Assembly (NCBI GenBank): GCA_947494545.1
Contig: CANLVH010000016.1
Span: 1-53,728 of the forward strand
Origin: an uncultured Mesonia sp.
GTDB lineage: Bacteria; Bacteroidota; Bacteroidia; Flavobacteriales; Flavobacteriaceae
DNA: 53,728 bases
Direction of reading: 5' to 3'
In this document: in pieces, positions 17,751 to 25,494 of the stretch
Position numbering within the stretch: the first letter of the stretch is position 1
Layout: every line of letters starts with the position of its first letter
The notes under the pieces: model-generated
Seen by the model: the letters and a program-made list of their open reading frames with translations, nothing else
Database searches by the model: none
Told to the model about the DNA's origin: nothing
Program-made: the position numbers and the translations under genes

Positions 17751-18413
17751 TTATATAATGCCCAAATCTTTTGCCTTCGCGATAAGATTGATTGTATTTT
17801 TTGCTTTAAAGTGAATCTTAAGATTATTCAATCTTTTTTCTATGGCACTTACGCTGTTTGGCTTTAAATTTCTTTTTTTAAGCAAAGTAGATATTTCGTG
17901 ATGGCTGTAGCCTTTTTCAACCAGCATTAGTAATTCTAGATCGAAGTTTTGTATTTGTAGGCTTTCTTGGTTTAGCGCTGTGTCTACGTTAGGAGAAAGG
18001 TATATTTTGTTTTGGTAAACCTGTGTAATTGCTTTTTTAAGATCTAGTATGTCTTGTCTGCCTTTGCATACATAAGCGTCTATTTTATAGGAGTCAAATA
18101 ATTGTTTTACTTTTTCTGTGCGATCTTCTATAGAAAATGCAATGGTTTTTATTGTAAAATCTTCTTTTTGAATGGCGCGCAATAAATCGGTGCCATTTTT
18201 TAGGTGTTGTTTTCTAAAATCTTTTTTAAAATTTAAGTCGGTTATAAGAAGATCAAAAGCTGCATTGTCTAAACTTGCTTTTTTTAATTTTAGAAATGCA
18301 TCATCGCAATATTGCACAAAATCTATATGCTTAATACCAAAATCTGTTAAAGCTATTTTAACGCCTTCGTTTATCATTTTAATATCTTCTGCAACCAAGA
18401 CTTTCTTAAACAT
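17751..18413 (-). CDS. LuxR-like response regulator
   Basis: A 220-residue two-domain regulator. The receiver domain (1-125) has the acidic pair near Glu9-Asp10 and the phospho-acceptor Asp59 in LLITDL. The C-terminal DNA-binding part (155-220) is LuxR-like but divergent: GYSHHEISTLLKKRNLKPNSVSAIEKRLNNLKIHF replaces the usual NarL helix-turn-helix consensus. It starts one base after the stop of the TPR histidine kinase, so the pair is one operon and one signalling unit. Its target genes are not evident. Confidence 0.85.
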   Translation of the reverse strand: MFKKVLVAEDIKMINEGVKIALTDFGIKHIDFVQYCDDAFLKLKKASLDNAAFDLLITDLNFKKDFRKQHLKNGTDLLRAIQKEDFTIKTIAFSIEDRTEKVKQLFDSYKIDAYVCKGRQDILDLKKAITQVYQNKIYLSPNVDTALNQESLQIQNFDLELLMLVEKGYSHHEISTLLKKRNLKPNSVSAIEKRLNNLKIHFKAKNTINLIAKAKDLGII

Positions 18414-18414
18414 A

Positions 18415-20304
18415 TTATTTCTTTTTCAATAAGCTAATTTTAATCTCAACTCCACCCGAAGAAGGATTTGTAATTTTTATTTTGCCGCCGTTTTCTTTAA
18501 CGCGATCTCTTACATTTCTAAGACCATTTTCTATAATACTGCCATCGTTTTCGTAGCCTTTCCCATTGTCTCTATACACAAAAATTATCTTATCTTTTTT
18601 AGCCTCAAAATTTAGAAAAACCAAATCTGCTTTGCTGTGTTTTTTCATATTGGTCATTAATTCTTGCACAATACGATACAAAGTAAGTTTGTTTTTTGGT
18701 TCAAAATTTTTAAAGGTTTTTTCTTCCAAGTCTTTTACGATAATACTGGCGTTCTCATTTTGGTAACTATAAATAAGTTTGTTAAGGTTTTCGCTAAAAT
18801 CTTCTAAGATTTCTAAAGAAGAATTTTGTCTGGCAATATTTCTGGTTTGGTCATATATTTTTTCTAAACGGTCTAACACCTGTTGTTTAGAGAATTCTTC
18901 TTTATGCTCTAAGGTGTTTATTAGCTGATATACTTCGTTAGCTACTTCGTCATGCACTCTTTTAGAAAGCTTGTTTTCTGTATCGTAAATGGCTATTTCT
19001 TTGTTCTTTTTATGCCGGTTAAACATTACAATATAAAAAGCGATGGTTAGTACTACCAAAATAAATATAACAAAGCCTACAATTAAATTGGTATATTTTT
19101 GCCGCTCTATTTGCAGTTCTTTTTTGGCGGTTTCTTTTTCTAATTGTAAAATGCGTTTTTTGTTTTGCTCGCCTCTATATCTTATCTGCGCATATTTGTC
19201 TGCTTTAGTTGAATTTATTGTATAAAGACTATCCAATAACTCTATATATTTTTCATAATATTCGCCTTTATTTTCCACCTGCGGTAAACTATACATTAAT
19301 TCCAATCCATTTAAGCGTAGGGCTAAATTATTTGACGGTTTTAAAATTTCATCAATGTATTCTTTTGCTTTTTCGGGATTAGACTCTAAATAAAATTTAG
19401 CCAAATATTCATAAACAAAACCAACGTCATCATCTATTTTTTTTCTTATTTCTAGAGATTCTTGCAGGGCCGATAAAGCTTTTTGCCGTTCTCCTATTTT
19501 GGTATAAGCTTTTCCTAAAAAAGCTAAAATACGTCCGCGGCTACTGCCTTCTTTTTGAAATTCTTCTAGAATCAGTAAGGTGTTAAGCAAGTTAATTGCC
19601 TTTGTGTATTTTTCTTGATGTATATAAACCCTCGCCAAATTAATTTTGACTTGTTGTGCATATTTAGAATTTGGCGCTACACCAATAGCTTGTTTAAACC
19701 AATAAATGGCTTGCTCATATTTTTCCAAACTCTTTGCACTATAACCCAAAACATTATAAGAAGAAATAAGGTAAACATCGTTAGAATTAGATGGTAAATA
19801 ATTTAAGCCTTCTATCGTTAACTGTTGGGCAGTAAAATAGTCGTTTTCTTTAAATAAAATCTTTCCTAAAGAAAAATAAGATTTTGCTATTTCTAAACTA
19901 TCGCTAAGATTTAAATATTGGTCTTTTGCCTTATTATAGTAAAAATAAGCGCTGTCGTATTTTTTTTGCAACCTATAATAACGTCCGTATTTATAAGTAG
20001 ACTCGGCAATTAACCTTCGGTTCTGGCTGTTTTTTGCAAAACTAGCCATACTGTCTATCATAGTTTTATAGCGTTTTGCAGAAACTTCTTTATGTAATAT
20101 CTCGTATTTACGGCGTTGTGCTAAATAGGCTTTTTCAAAATCGGCTACAGCCAAAGCAGTTTCTAAAGCCTCATTTATACTATCTATATTTTTAGTACTT
20201 TCTATAGTGGCAGAAGAAAAAAGTACTGGCTTTGCCGGTTTCTCTTCTTTTTCACACGATAAAAAAAGCACTATAAAGCTAAGAATATAAAATAGCTTTC
20301 TCAT
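18415..20304 (-). CDS. TPR-repeat sensor histidine kinase
   Basis: A 629-residue membrane kinase. It has a lipoprotein-like signal (FLSCEKEE at about residue 17), an extracytoplasmic array of TPR repeats (about 60-350), one membrane helix near 405-425, and a HisKA_3-type helix with LSKRVHDEVANEVYQ, phospho-acceptor His451. The HATPase domain has N-box QELMTNMKKHS (547-557) and DNGKG (579-583). This layout is the common NarX-like TPR kinase of Bacteroidota. It signals to the response regulator encoded one base downstream. The sensed cue is unknown; TPRs suggest a protein or peptide partner. Confidence 0.9.
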   Translation of the reverse strand: MRKLFYILSFIVLFLSCEKEEKPAKPVLFSSATIESTKNIDSINEALETALAVADFEKAYLAQRRKYEILHKEVSAKRYKTMIDSMASFAKNSQNRRLIAESTYKYGRYYRLQKKYDSAYFYYNKAKDQYLNLSDSLEIAKSYFSLGKILFKENDYFTAQQLTIEGLNYLPSNSNDVYLISSYNVLGYSAKSLEKYEQAIYWFKQAIGVAPNSKYAQQVKINLARVYIHQEKYTKAINLLNTLLILEEFQKEGSSRGRILAFLGKAYTKIGERQKALSALQESLEIRKKIDDDVGFVYEYLAKFYLESNPEKAKEYIDEILKPSNNLALRLNGLELMYSLPQVENKGEYYEKYIELLDSLYTINSTKADKYAQIRYRGEQNKKRILQLEKETAKKELQIERQKYTNLIVGFVIFILVVLTIAFYIVMFNRHKKNKEIAIYDTENKLSKRVHDEVANEVYQLINTLEHKEEFSKQQVLDRLEKIYDQTRNIARQNSSLEILEDFSENLNKLIYSYQNENASIIVKDLEEKTFKNFEPKNKLTLYRIVQELMTNMKKHSKADLVFLNFEAKKDKIIFVYRDNGKGYENDGSIIENGLRNVRDRVKENGGKIKITNPSSGGVEIKISLLKKK

Positions 20305-20325
20305 TTCTTAAAAGGTTGGTTGGTT

Positions 20326-20352
20326 CAAAAATAAAAAAACAACTGTTTACAA
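20326..20352 (-). promoter_or_regulatory. Promoter of the kinase/regulator operon
   Basis: TTG at 20352-20350 and TATTTTTG at 20333-20326 on the minus strand match the Bacteroidota -33/-7 pattern with a slightly short spacer of 16. The box lies 22 bp before the ATG. Confidence 0.5.
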
Positions 20353-20487
20353 TACATATAAAGTAAGAAACTTTTTAACGTTTTATTGGTATTTGCTTTT
20401 ATAAAAAGTTATAATGCGTTAAAATAAAGTCGAGATTACATTTTTTTTATAAAATTAGCCGATCAAATAAACAATCTTATTCCTACA

Positions 20488-23400
20488 ATGAAAAAAACCT
20501 TCCTATTTTTTCTGTTAATCAGTGCTTTTCTCTTACAAGCACAAGAAAAAGAAATTTCTAAGAGTATTTATTTTACCGCCAATACCGGTATCGAAAAAAA
20601 TAGTAAAGCAGATAAAATTCTTAAAGCAATTGTAGAGTCTTCGCAAAAAGATAAAAATGCTGCCTTTGTTGCTATAGGAAACATAACACGAAACAACGGT
20701 TATTTAAAAGATGATGAAGCCAGAAAAAGCGAAGAAGAATTTTTAAAACGCTTGTTGATGGAGCCGTTAGAAAATTTTAACGGAGAGGTAATTTATACCC
20801 CCGGCTACCACGAATGGAACAAAGGCGGCCATAAAAATTTAGACGATCTAGAATCGTATTTGCAAGATAACAGCAAAGCAGAATTTTGGCCTAACGATGG
20901 TTGTCCTTTAGAGCGCGAAACCCTTAGTGACCAAGTAGAATTGGTAATGGTAGACTCGCAATGGTTTTTAGAAGATTGGGACAATTACCCATACATTAAT
21001 AACAAATGCGAAATAAAAACCAGAGAGCAATTCTTTATAGAATTTAAAGATGAACTTAAAGATGAGCAGAATAAAACGGTAATTGTAGCAGTGCATCATC
21101 CGGTTTTAAGTGCTACTCGTAAAGGTTTTTTTGGGAGAATGGGTGGTTTCTCTAAACAAAATTATTACAATAACACTATGCAAGATTTGGTGGGCAGATT
21201 AGAAACCTTGGCCAGCCAATTTGAAGATGTAATTTTTGTATCGGGTAACCATAAAAACTTACAATTTTTAGAAGACGACGGCATTCCGCAAATAATTAGT
21301 GGTGCCGTAGCAACCACAGAAAAAACCAGACCGGAAACAGATAAAGGTTTTTACGGAAGTAACGCCCACGGCTTTGTTAAATTGAATGCTTATAAAGACG
21401 GTAGTTCTGAAGTAGAGATTTATGAGATACAGCCAAATGGTGCAAAAAAAGTTTATTCTAAAGAAATAAAAAGTAAACGAGGAGAGCTGGAAGATTTTAC
21501 CTACCACCAAAACAGCGATTTTGGCGCCACATTTAAAGCATCTATTTATACTAAAGAAGAAACTGATAAGTCCGGTTTTTATACTTGGGCTTGGGGAGAA
21601 CATTATAGACCTATTTATAGCAGAAAAATACAAGCGCCGGTTTTGTTTTTAGATAGTTTACCGCATAATCTTCGCGCTTTACGTGCCGGCGGCGGAAACC
21701 AGTCGCGTACTTTGCGTCTTATAAACGATCAAGAACACGAGTATAACATTAGAGAATTGCGTAAAAGTGCGGTTCGTTTTATACAATCTGCCATTCCAGA
21801 TCATTACATACGCGATTATATGCGCAATACTATTGCAGAAGATATTGTACAAGATTTTTATACAACTGCGCATCCTTATGCGCCATTTGCTGTAGGTGAT
21901 TTATTAGACGCAGTTAATATTTATCACGCTAATCCTGAAATTGTATATGTTCCTAAACAAAAACGATTAGGAAGGTTTAACGAAACCTACGGCGATAAAT
22001 TATATATGTTTGAAGAACACGTAGGCGATGAAAATAAGACATTTGAAACCTTTGGTAATGCAGACGATATTTTGAGCACCTCAGATATGCTGCTCGAAAT
22101 AAGAGACGACAACCAAGCAAAAATAGACGAAGATTTATACATTAGAGCACGATTGTTTGATATGCTTATTGGCGATTGGGACAGACACGCAGACCAATGG
22201 CGTTGGTCTAAATTTGAACAAGAAGATGGCACAGAACTGTATAAGCCAATACCTAGAGATAGAGATCAAGCTTTTCCTAAATACGACGGACCAATAATAC
22301 AATTACTGAAATTTGGCGTGCCACTTATACGGCCAATGCAAACTTATTCTGCAGAAGTAAAAGATGTAAAATGGCTTAATCACGCCGGTTATTATTTAGA
22401 CAAAACATTTATAAATCAAACCAGTTGGGAAGATTGGAAAACCCAAGCAGAATATTTACAAAACCATCTTACAGATGATGTAATAGATAAAGCTTTTGGA
22501 AACCTTTTGCCGGATGTACAAGACGAAAGTATTGAGAATATAAAAGCCTCGCTAAAGCAACGTCGGGATAATATGCTTAAAATTACCCGCGATTATTATG
22601 ATTATTTCAAAAAACATGAAGTAATTGTGGCTACAGACGAAGACAGTAAAGTAAATATTGTTAGAGAACCAAACGGTATTACCAAAATAACTATAGACGA
22701 AGAGGACAGACGCATTTTTGATAACCAATACACTAAAGAAGAAACCAAAGAAATTTGGATTTACAGTTTAGATGGTAACGATACTTTTACCGCTTCGGGC
22801 GAAGGAAATAACCTTATTAAAATAAAAGTTTTTGGCGGAGAAGAAAACGACACCTATAATTTTGAAAACCGCAAGCGTATAAAAGTTTACGATTATAAAT
22901 CTAAGGAAAATACCTACAAAAATGTTGGTGGCAAACGTTTAACAGATTCGTATGAGATTAATAATTACGATCCGCAAAAGCGCAAATACACGCAAAATAT
23001 TGTGTTACCAAGCTTAGGTTTTAGCTCAGACGAAGGTTTTAAAATTGGTTTAACAGATCAATTTACTACTTACGGCCTAATGCGTAATCCTTTTACAACA
23101 CAACATACCGTAACTGCCAATTATTATGCTGCAACCCAAGGTATAGAATTTATGTATTACGGAGAATTTGCGCATATCTTTTATAATTGGAATTTTGGTT
23201 TGGATGCGCGTTACACCAGCGATAAATTTGCTACTAACTTTTTTGGTGTAGGCAACCAAAGTAGTTATGATGATGATGCTGTAAGCAAAGATTATAACCG
23301 TACCAAAATTAAACAATGGCACGTTGCGCCTTCTTTAATCTATAAAGAAAACGAAACCTTTACAGCACATATTGAGGCACGCATAGAAAGTAATGAAGTA

Positions 23401-24039
23401 GCCGACAAAGATAACGGCTTTGCAGAAGATTTTTTTAACGCAAGTAACGATGTTTATGACCAACAACTTTATGCAGGCGGAGAAGTAGGTGTTAATTTTA
23501 ATAACAAAGGAAGTTTAATAGGATATCCTAGACGCGGAATTGAATTAGACCTAAAAGCCGGTTATAAAAGTACTTTAGAAAAAAAATACGATAATCAATT
23601 TGGGTACGTAAAGCCAACCGTTTCTTTTGTTTACCCCATTCACGAAAGTGGCGCCGCAACTATAGCCACTTTAGCCAAAGCTAATTTTATTTTAGGCGAT
23701 AATTACGAATTTTACCACGCTGCCAGACTAGGCGGTAACGAAAGTTTGCGCGGATATAGAAACGAACGCTTTTTAGGAAAAACCTCGTTTTTTCAAAGTA
23801 CAGATTTGCGCGTTGGGATAACTAAATTTAGAACCAATTTTGTACCAATTCGGGTGGGGGTTTCTGCTGGTTTTGACTACGGAAGGGTTTGGGTAGAAAA
23901 CGATACTTCAGAAAAATGGCATAACAGTTATGGCGGTTCGGTATTTATTAATGGTTTTAACGCGCTTACAGCAAATATTGGTTATTATAGAAGTTCAGAA
24001 GATCAACGAATTTTATTTACCTTAGGTTTTAAATTTTAA
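20488..24039 (+). CDS. Pseudo-metallophosphatase / kinase-like / Omp85-like barrel fusion
   Basis: A 1183-residue exported protein (signal peptide 1-19). Residues 25-340 follow the calcineurin-like phosphatase fold, but the metal ligands are lost: TANTG for GDxG, IGNIT for GDN, GYHEW for GNHEW, and GNHK for GHxH; only AVHHP survives. Residues about 380-720 carry a glycine loop RAGGGNQ (399-405), Lys426 after EYNIRELR, then LIGDWDRHADQ (560-570) and PRDRDQAF (589-596). These resemble the catalytic GNxDRH and DNG motifs of FAM20/HipA-type atypical kinases. Residues about 840-1183 form a barrel with the Omp85 loop GGNESLRGYRNERF and a terminal Phe. It is probably in the outer membrane with its soluble domains in the periplasm. 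Family members are annotated as phosphoesterases; the kinase reading is inference. Confidence 0.75.
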   Translation: MKKTFLFFLLISAFLLQAQEKEISKSIYFTANTGIEKNSKADKILKAIVESSQKDKNAAFVAIGNITRNNGYLKDDEARKSEEEFLKRLLMEPLENFNGEVIYTPGYHEWNKGGHKNLDDLESYLQDNSKAEFWPNDGCPLERETLSDQVELVMVDSQWFLEDWDNYPYINNKCEIKTREQFFIEFKDELKDEQNKTVIVAVHHPVLSATRKGFFGRMGGFSKQNYYNNTMQDLVGRLETLASQFEDVIFVSGNHKNLQFLEDDGIPQIISGAVATTEKTRPETDKGFYGSNAHGFVKLNAYKDGSSEVEIYEIQPNGAKKVYSKEIKSKRGELEDFTYHQNSDFGATFKASIYTKEETDKSGFYTWAWGEHYRPIYSRKIQAPVLFLDSLPHNLRALRAGGGNQSRTLRLINDQEHEYNIRELRKSAVRFIQSAIPDHYIRDYMRNTIAEDIVQDFYTTAHPYAPFAVGDLLDAVNIYHANPEIVYVPKQKRLGRFNETYGDKLYMFEEHVGDENKTFETFGNADDILSTSDMLLEIRDDNQAKIDEDLYIRARLFDMLIGDWDRHADQWRWSKFEQEDGTELYKPIPRDRDQAFPKYDGPIIQLLKFGVPLIRPMQTYSAEVKDVKWLNHAGYYLDKTFINQTSWEDWKTQAEYLQNHLTDDVIDKAFGNLLPDVQDESIENIKASLKQRRDNMLKITRDYYDYFKKHEVIVATDEDSKVNIVREPNGITKITIDEEDRRIFDNQYTKEETKEIWIYSLDGNDTFTASGEGNNLIKIKVFGGEENDTYNFENRKRIKVYDYKSKENTYKNVGGKRLTDSYEINNYDPQKRKYTQNIVLPSLGFSSDEGFKIGLTDQFTTYGLMRNPFTTQHTVTANYYAATQGIEFMYYGEFAHIFYNWNFGLDARYTSDKFATNFFGVGNQSSYDDDAVSKDYNRTKIKQWHVAPSLIYKENETFTAHIEARIESNEVADKDNGFAEDFFNASNDVYDQQLYAGGEVGVNFNNKGSLIGYPRRGIELDLKAGYKSTLEKKYDNQFGYVKPTVSFVYPIHESGAATIATLAKANFILGDNYEFYHAARLGGNESLRGYRNERFLGKTSFFQSTDLRVGITKFRTNFVPIRVGVSAGFDYGRVWVENDTSEKWHNSYGGSVFINGFNALTANIGYYRSSEDQRILFTLGFKF

Positions 24040-24059
24040 AAACCGATAAAAGAATGCAC

Positions 24060-24108
24060 AAACCTGTTGTCCTAAAAGTTAGAAACTTTACGAGGCAGCA
24101 GGTTTTTT
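24060..24108 (+). terminator. Terminator after the barrel fusion gene
   Basis: AAACCTG (24060-24066) pairs with CAGGTTT (24099-24105), and T continues to 24108. Inner bases partly extend the stem. It lies 21 bp after the stop at 24039. Confidence 0.6.
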
Positions 24109-24245
24109 CATTAAAAAGAATAACCCCCAAAAGAATATATTTAGGTTGTTACGTTAAGATTAGCATAATTGTTAATTTATAAAAAAATAGAATTTTTAAC
24201 TTGTGGCTTAATTTCCGTAAAGAAAAACTTAATTAGAAATTATCT

Positions 24246-24261
24246 TTTCGGTTAACCGAAA
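24246..24261. repeat. 16-bp perfect palindrome upstream of the AI-2E transporter gene
   Basis: TTTCGGTTAACCGAAA is a perfect palindrome 22 bp before the GTG start. A sister copy with one extra A is at 17704-17720. Both lie within 25 bp of a TTCCGTAAAG decamer. It could be an operator, but the repeated pairing with the decamer suggests a dispersed element. Confidence 0.5.
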
Positions 24262-24282
24262 TTTGCAATTAAAAACCAATCT

Positions 24283-25317
24283 GTGAGCAACGATAAAATA
24301 CATATATCCGGAAAGGAAAGCATTAAATTTTTACTTTTAATAAGTTTAATATGGTTAATACTCACGTATGCTTCGGGATTAATATTGCCGTTGGTAGTAG
24401 CAATTGTAATTGCCACTTTACTGAACAAGCCAACCGAAAAAATGAAATCTTGGGGTTTTCCCAAATGGTTGGCCATTAGTATTTCTATACTCTTATCTAT
24501 TGTCTTTTTTACGCTATTATTCTGGCTAATTAGCACCCAGATAAACAATATGGCAAACGATTGGCCCACCATAAAAGAAAAAGCTTTGCAGAAATACCAT
24601 GTTTTTAGTACGTGGATGCAAGACAGGTTTCAAATAAACCCGAAAGAAGCTTTTAACGAAAACGTAGATTTCTTTAACCAATTACAAAAATTGGCAGAAG
24701 GCTTTTTGGCTTCGGTTTCTAATGTTATATCCAATTCGTTTATTATCTTGATTTATGTTATTCTGCTACTTATGCAGAAAAAACTTTTTATAAATTTTTT
24801 CAAAAAGTTGGTAAATAACAACCAAGGCGCATCAAAAATTCTAAAAGGCTCTTCAGAAATTATTAGCGGTTATCTTTTTGGCAAAGGAAAAATTATGATT
24901 CTTTTGGCTATTCTCTATTATGCAGGGTTTAAAATTGGTCAAGTTCCGTTTGCGCTGTTTTTAGCATTGTTTGCAGCTCTATTTTCTATAATTCCGTATG
25001 TAGGAAATATGATAGGCGGCGGTGTTGCAATAATTTTATCCTATTTGTATGCCGGTGGCGCTCCGGCGCTCACGGTTCTAGGTGTAATTATGGCTGCACA
25101 ACTTCTAGAAAATTATGTTTTAACACCGTGGATTATTGGAGACGAGATAGATTTAAATCCGTTTGTAACCGTTTTTGGTGTTATTCTCTTTTCGGTGTTA
25201 TGGGGAATGGTGGGTGCTATTTTTGCGCTTCCGTTGGTGGGTGTTTTAAAAGTGCTTTTTGAAAATACCAAAAATTTAGAAGCCTACGCCTACTTGCTTA
25301 AAAAACAAAAAGAATAA
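24283..25317 (+). CDS. AI-2E family transporter (PerM-like membrane protein)
   Basis: A 344-residue polytopic membrane protein. Two N-terminal helices and a soluble amphipathic region (about 90-160) precede a C-terminal helix bundle with FALFLALFAALFSIIPYVGN, GGAPALTVLG and LENYVLTPWIIGDEIDLNPF, which are hallmarks of the AI-2E/UPF0118 family. Members export or exchange small solutes, in some cases Na+/H+ antiport or autoinducer-2; the substrate here is unknown. The start is GTG (24283), with no ATG nearby. It stands alone between a terminator and the aconitase gene. Confidence 0.88.
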   Translation: MSNDKIHISGKESIKFLLLISLIWLILTYASGLILPLVVAIVIATLLNKPTEKMKSWGFPKWLAISISILLSIVFFTLLFWLISTQINNMANDWPTIKEKALQKYHVFSTWMQDRFQINPKEAFNENVDFFNQLQKLAEGFLASVSNVISNSFIILIYVILLLMQKKLFINFFKKLVNNNQGASKILKGSSEIISGYLFGKGKIMILLAILYYAGFKIGQVPFALFLALFAALFSIIPYVGNMIGGGVAIILSYLYAGGAPALTVLGVIMAAQLLENYVLTPWIIGDEIDLNPFVTVFGVILFSVLWGMVGAIFALPLVGVLKVLFENTKNLEAYAYLLKKQKE

Positions 25318-25435
25318 AATTTTTATTTAGTAATTTTTTCTTCTTCTTTTCAAATTACTCTTTCTACTAATAAACCAGCAGCGTTTTAAAAAACTCTTCT
25401 AAAGGCTAAATAAGACTTAAAACCTATAATTGGGT

Positions 25436-25466
25436 TTTGTTCTTCGGTTAAAACTAAGTATCTTTA
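25436..25466 (+). promoter_or_regulatory. Candidate aconitase promoter
   Basis: TTTG (25436-25439) and TATCTTTA (25459-25466) are separated by 19 bp. The second box differs from TAnnTTTG only in the last base. The ATG follows 28 bp later. Confidence 0.45.
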
Positions 25467-25494
25467 GGCTAACCATCCTTAAAATTGACAAGCT

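Noticed and set aside
20488..21540. N-terminal domain as an active metallophosphatase
   Set aside because: Metal-binding Asp, Asn and His residues are replaced at nearly all expected positions.
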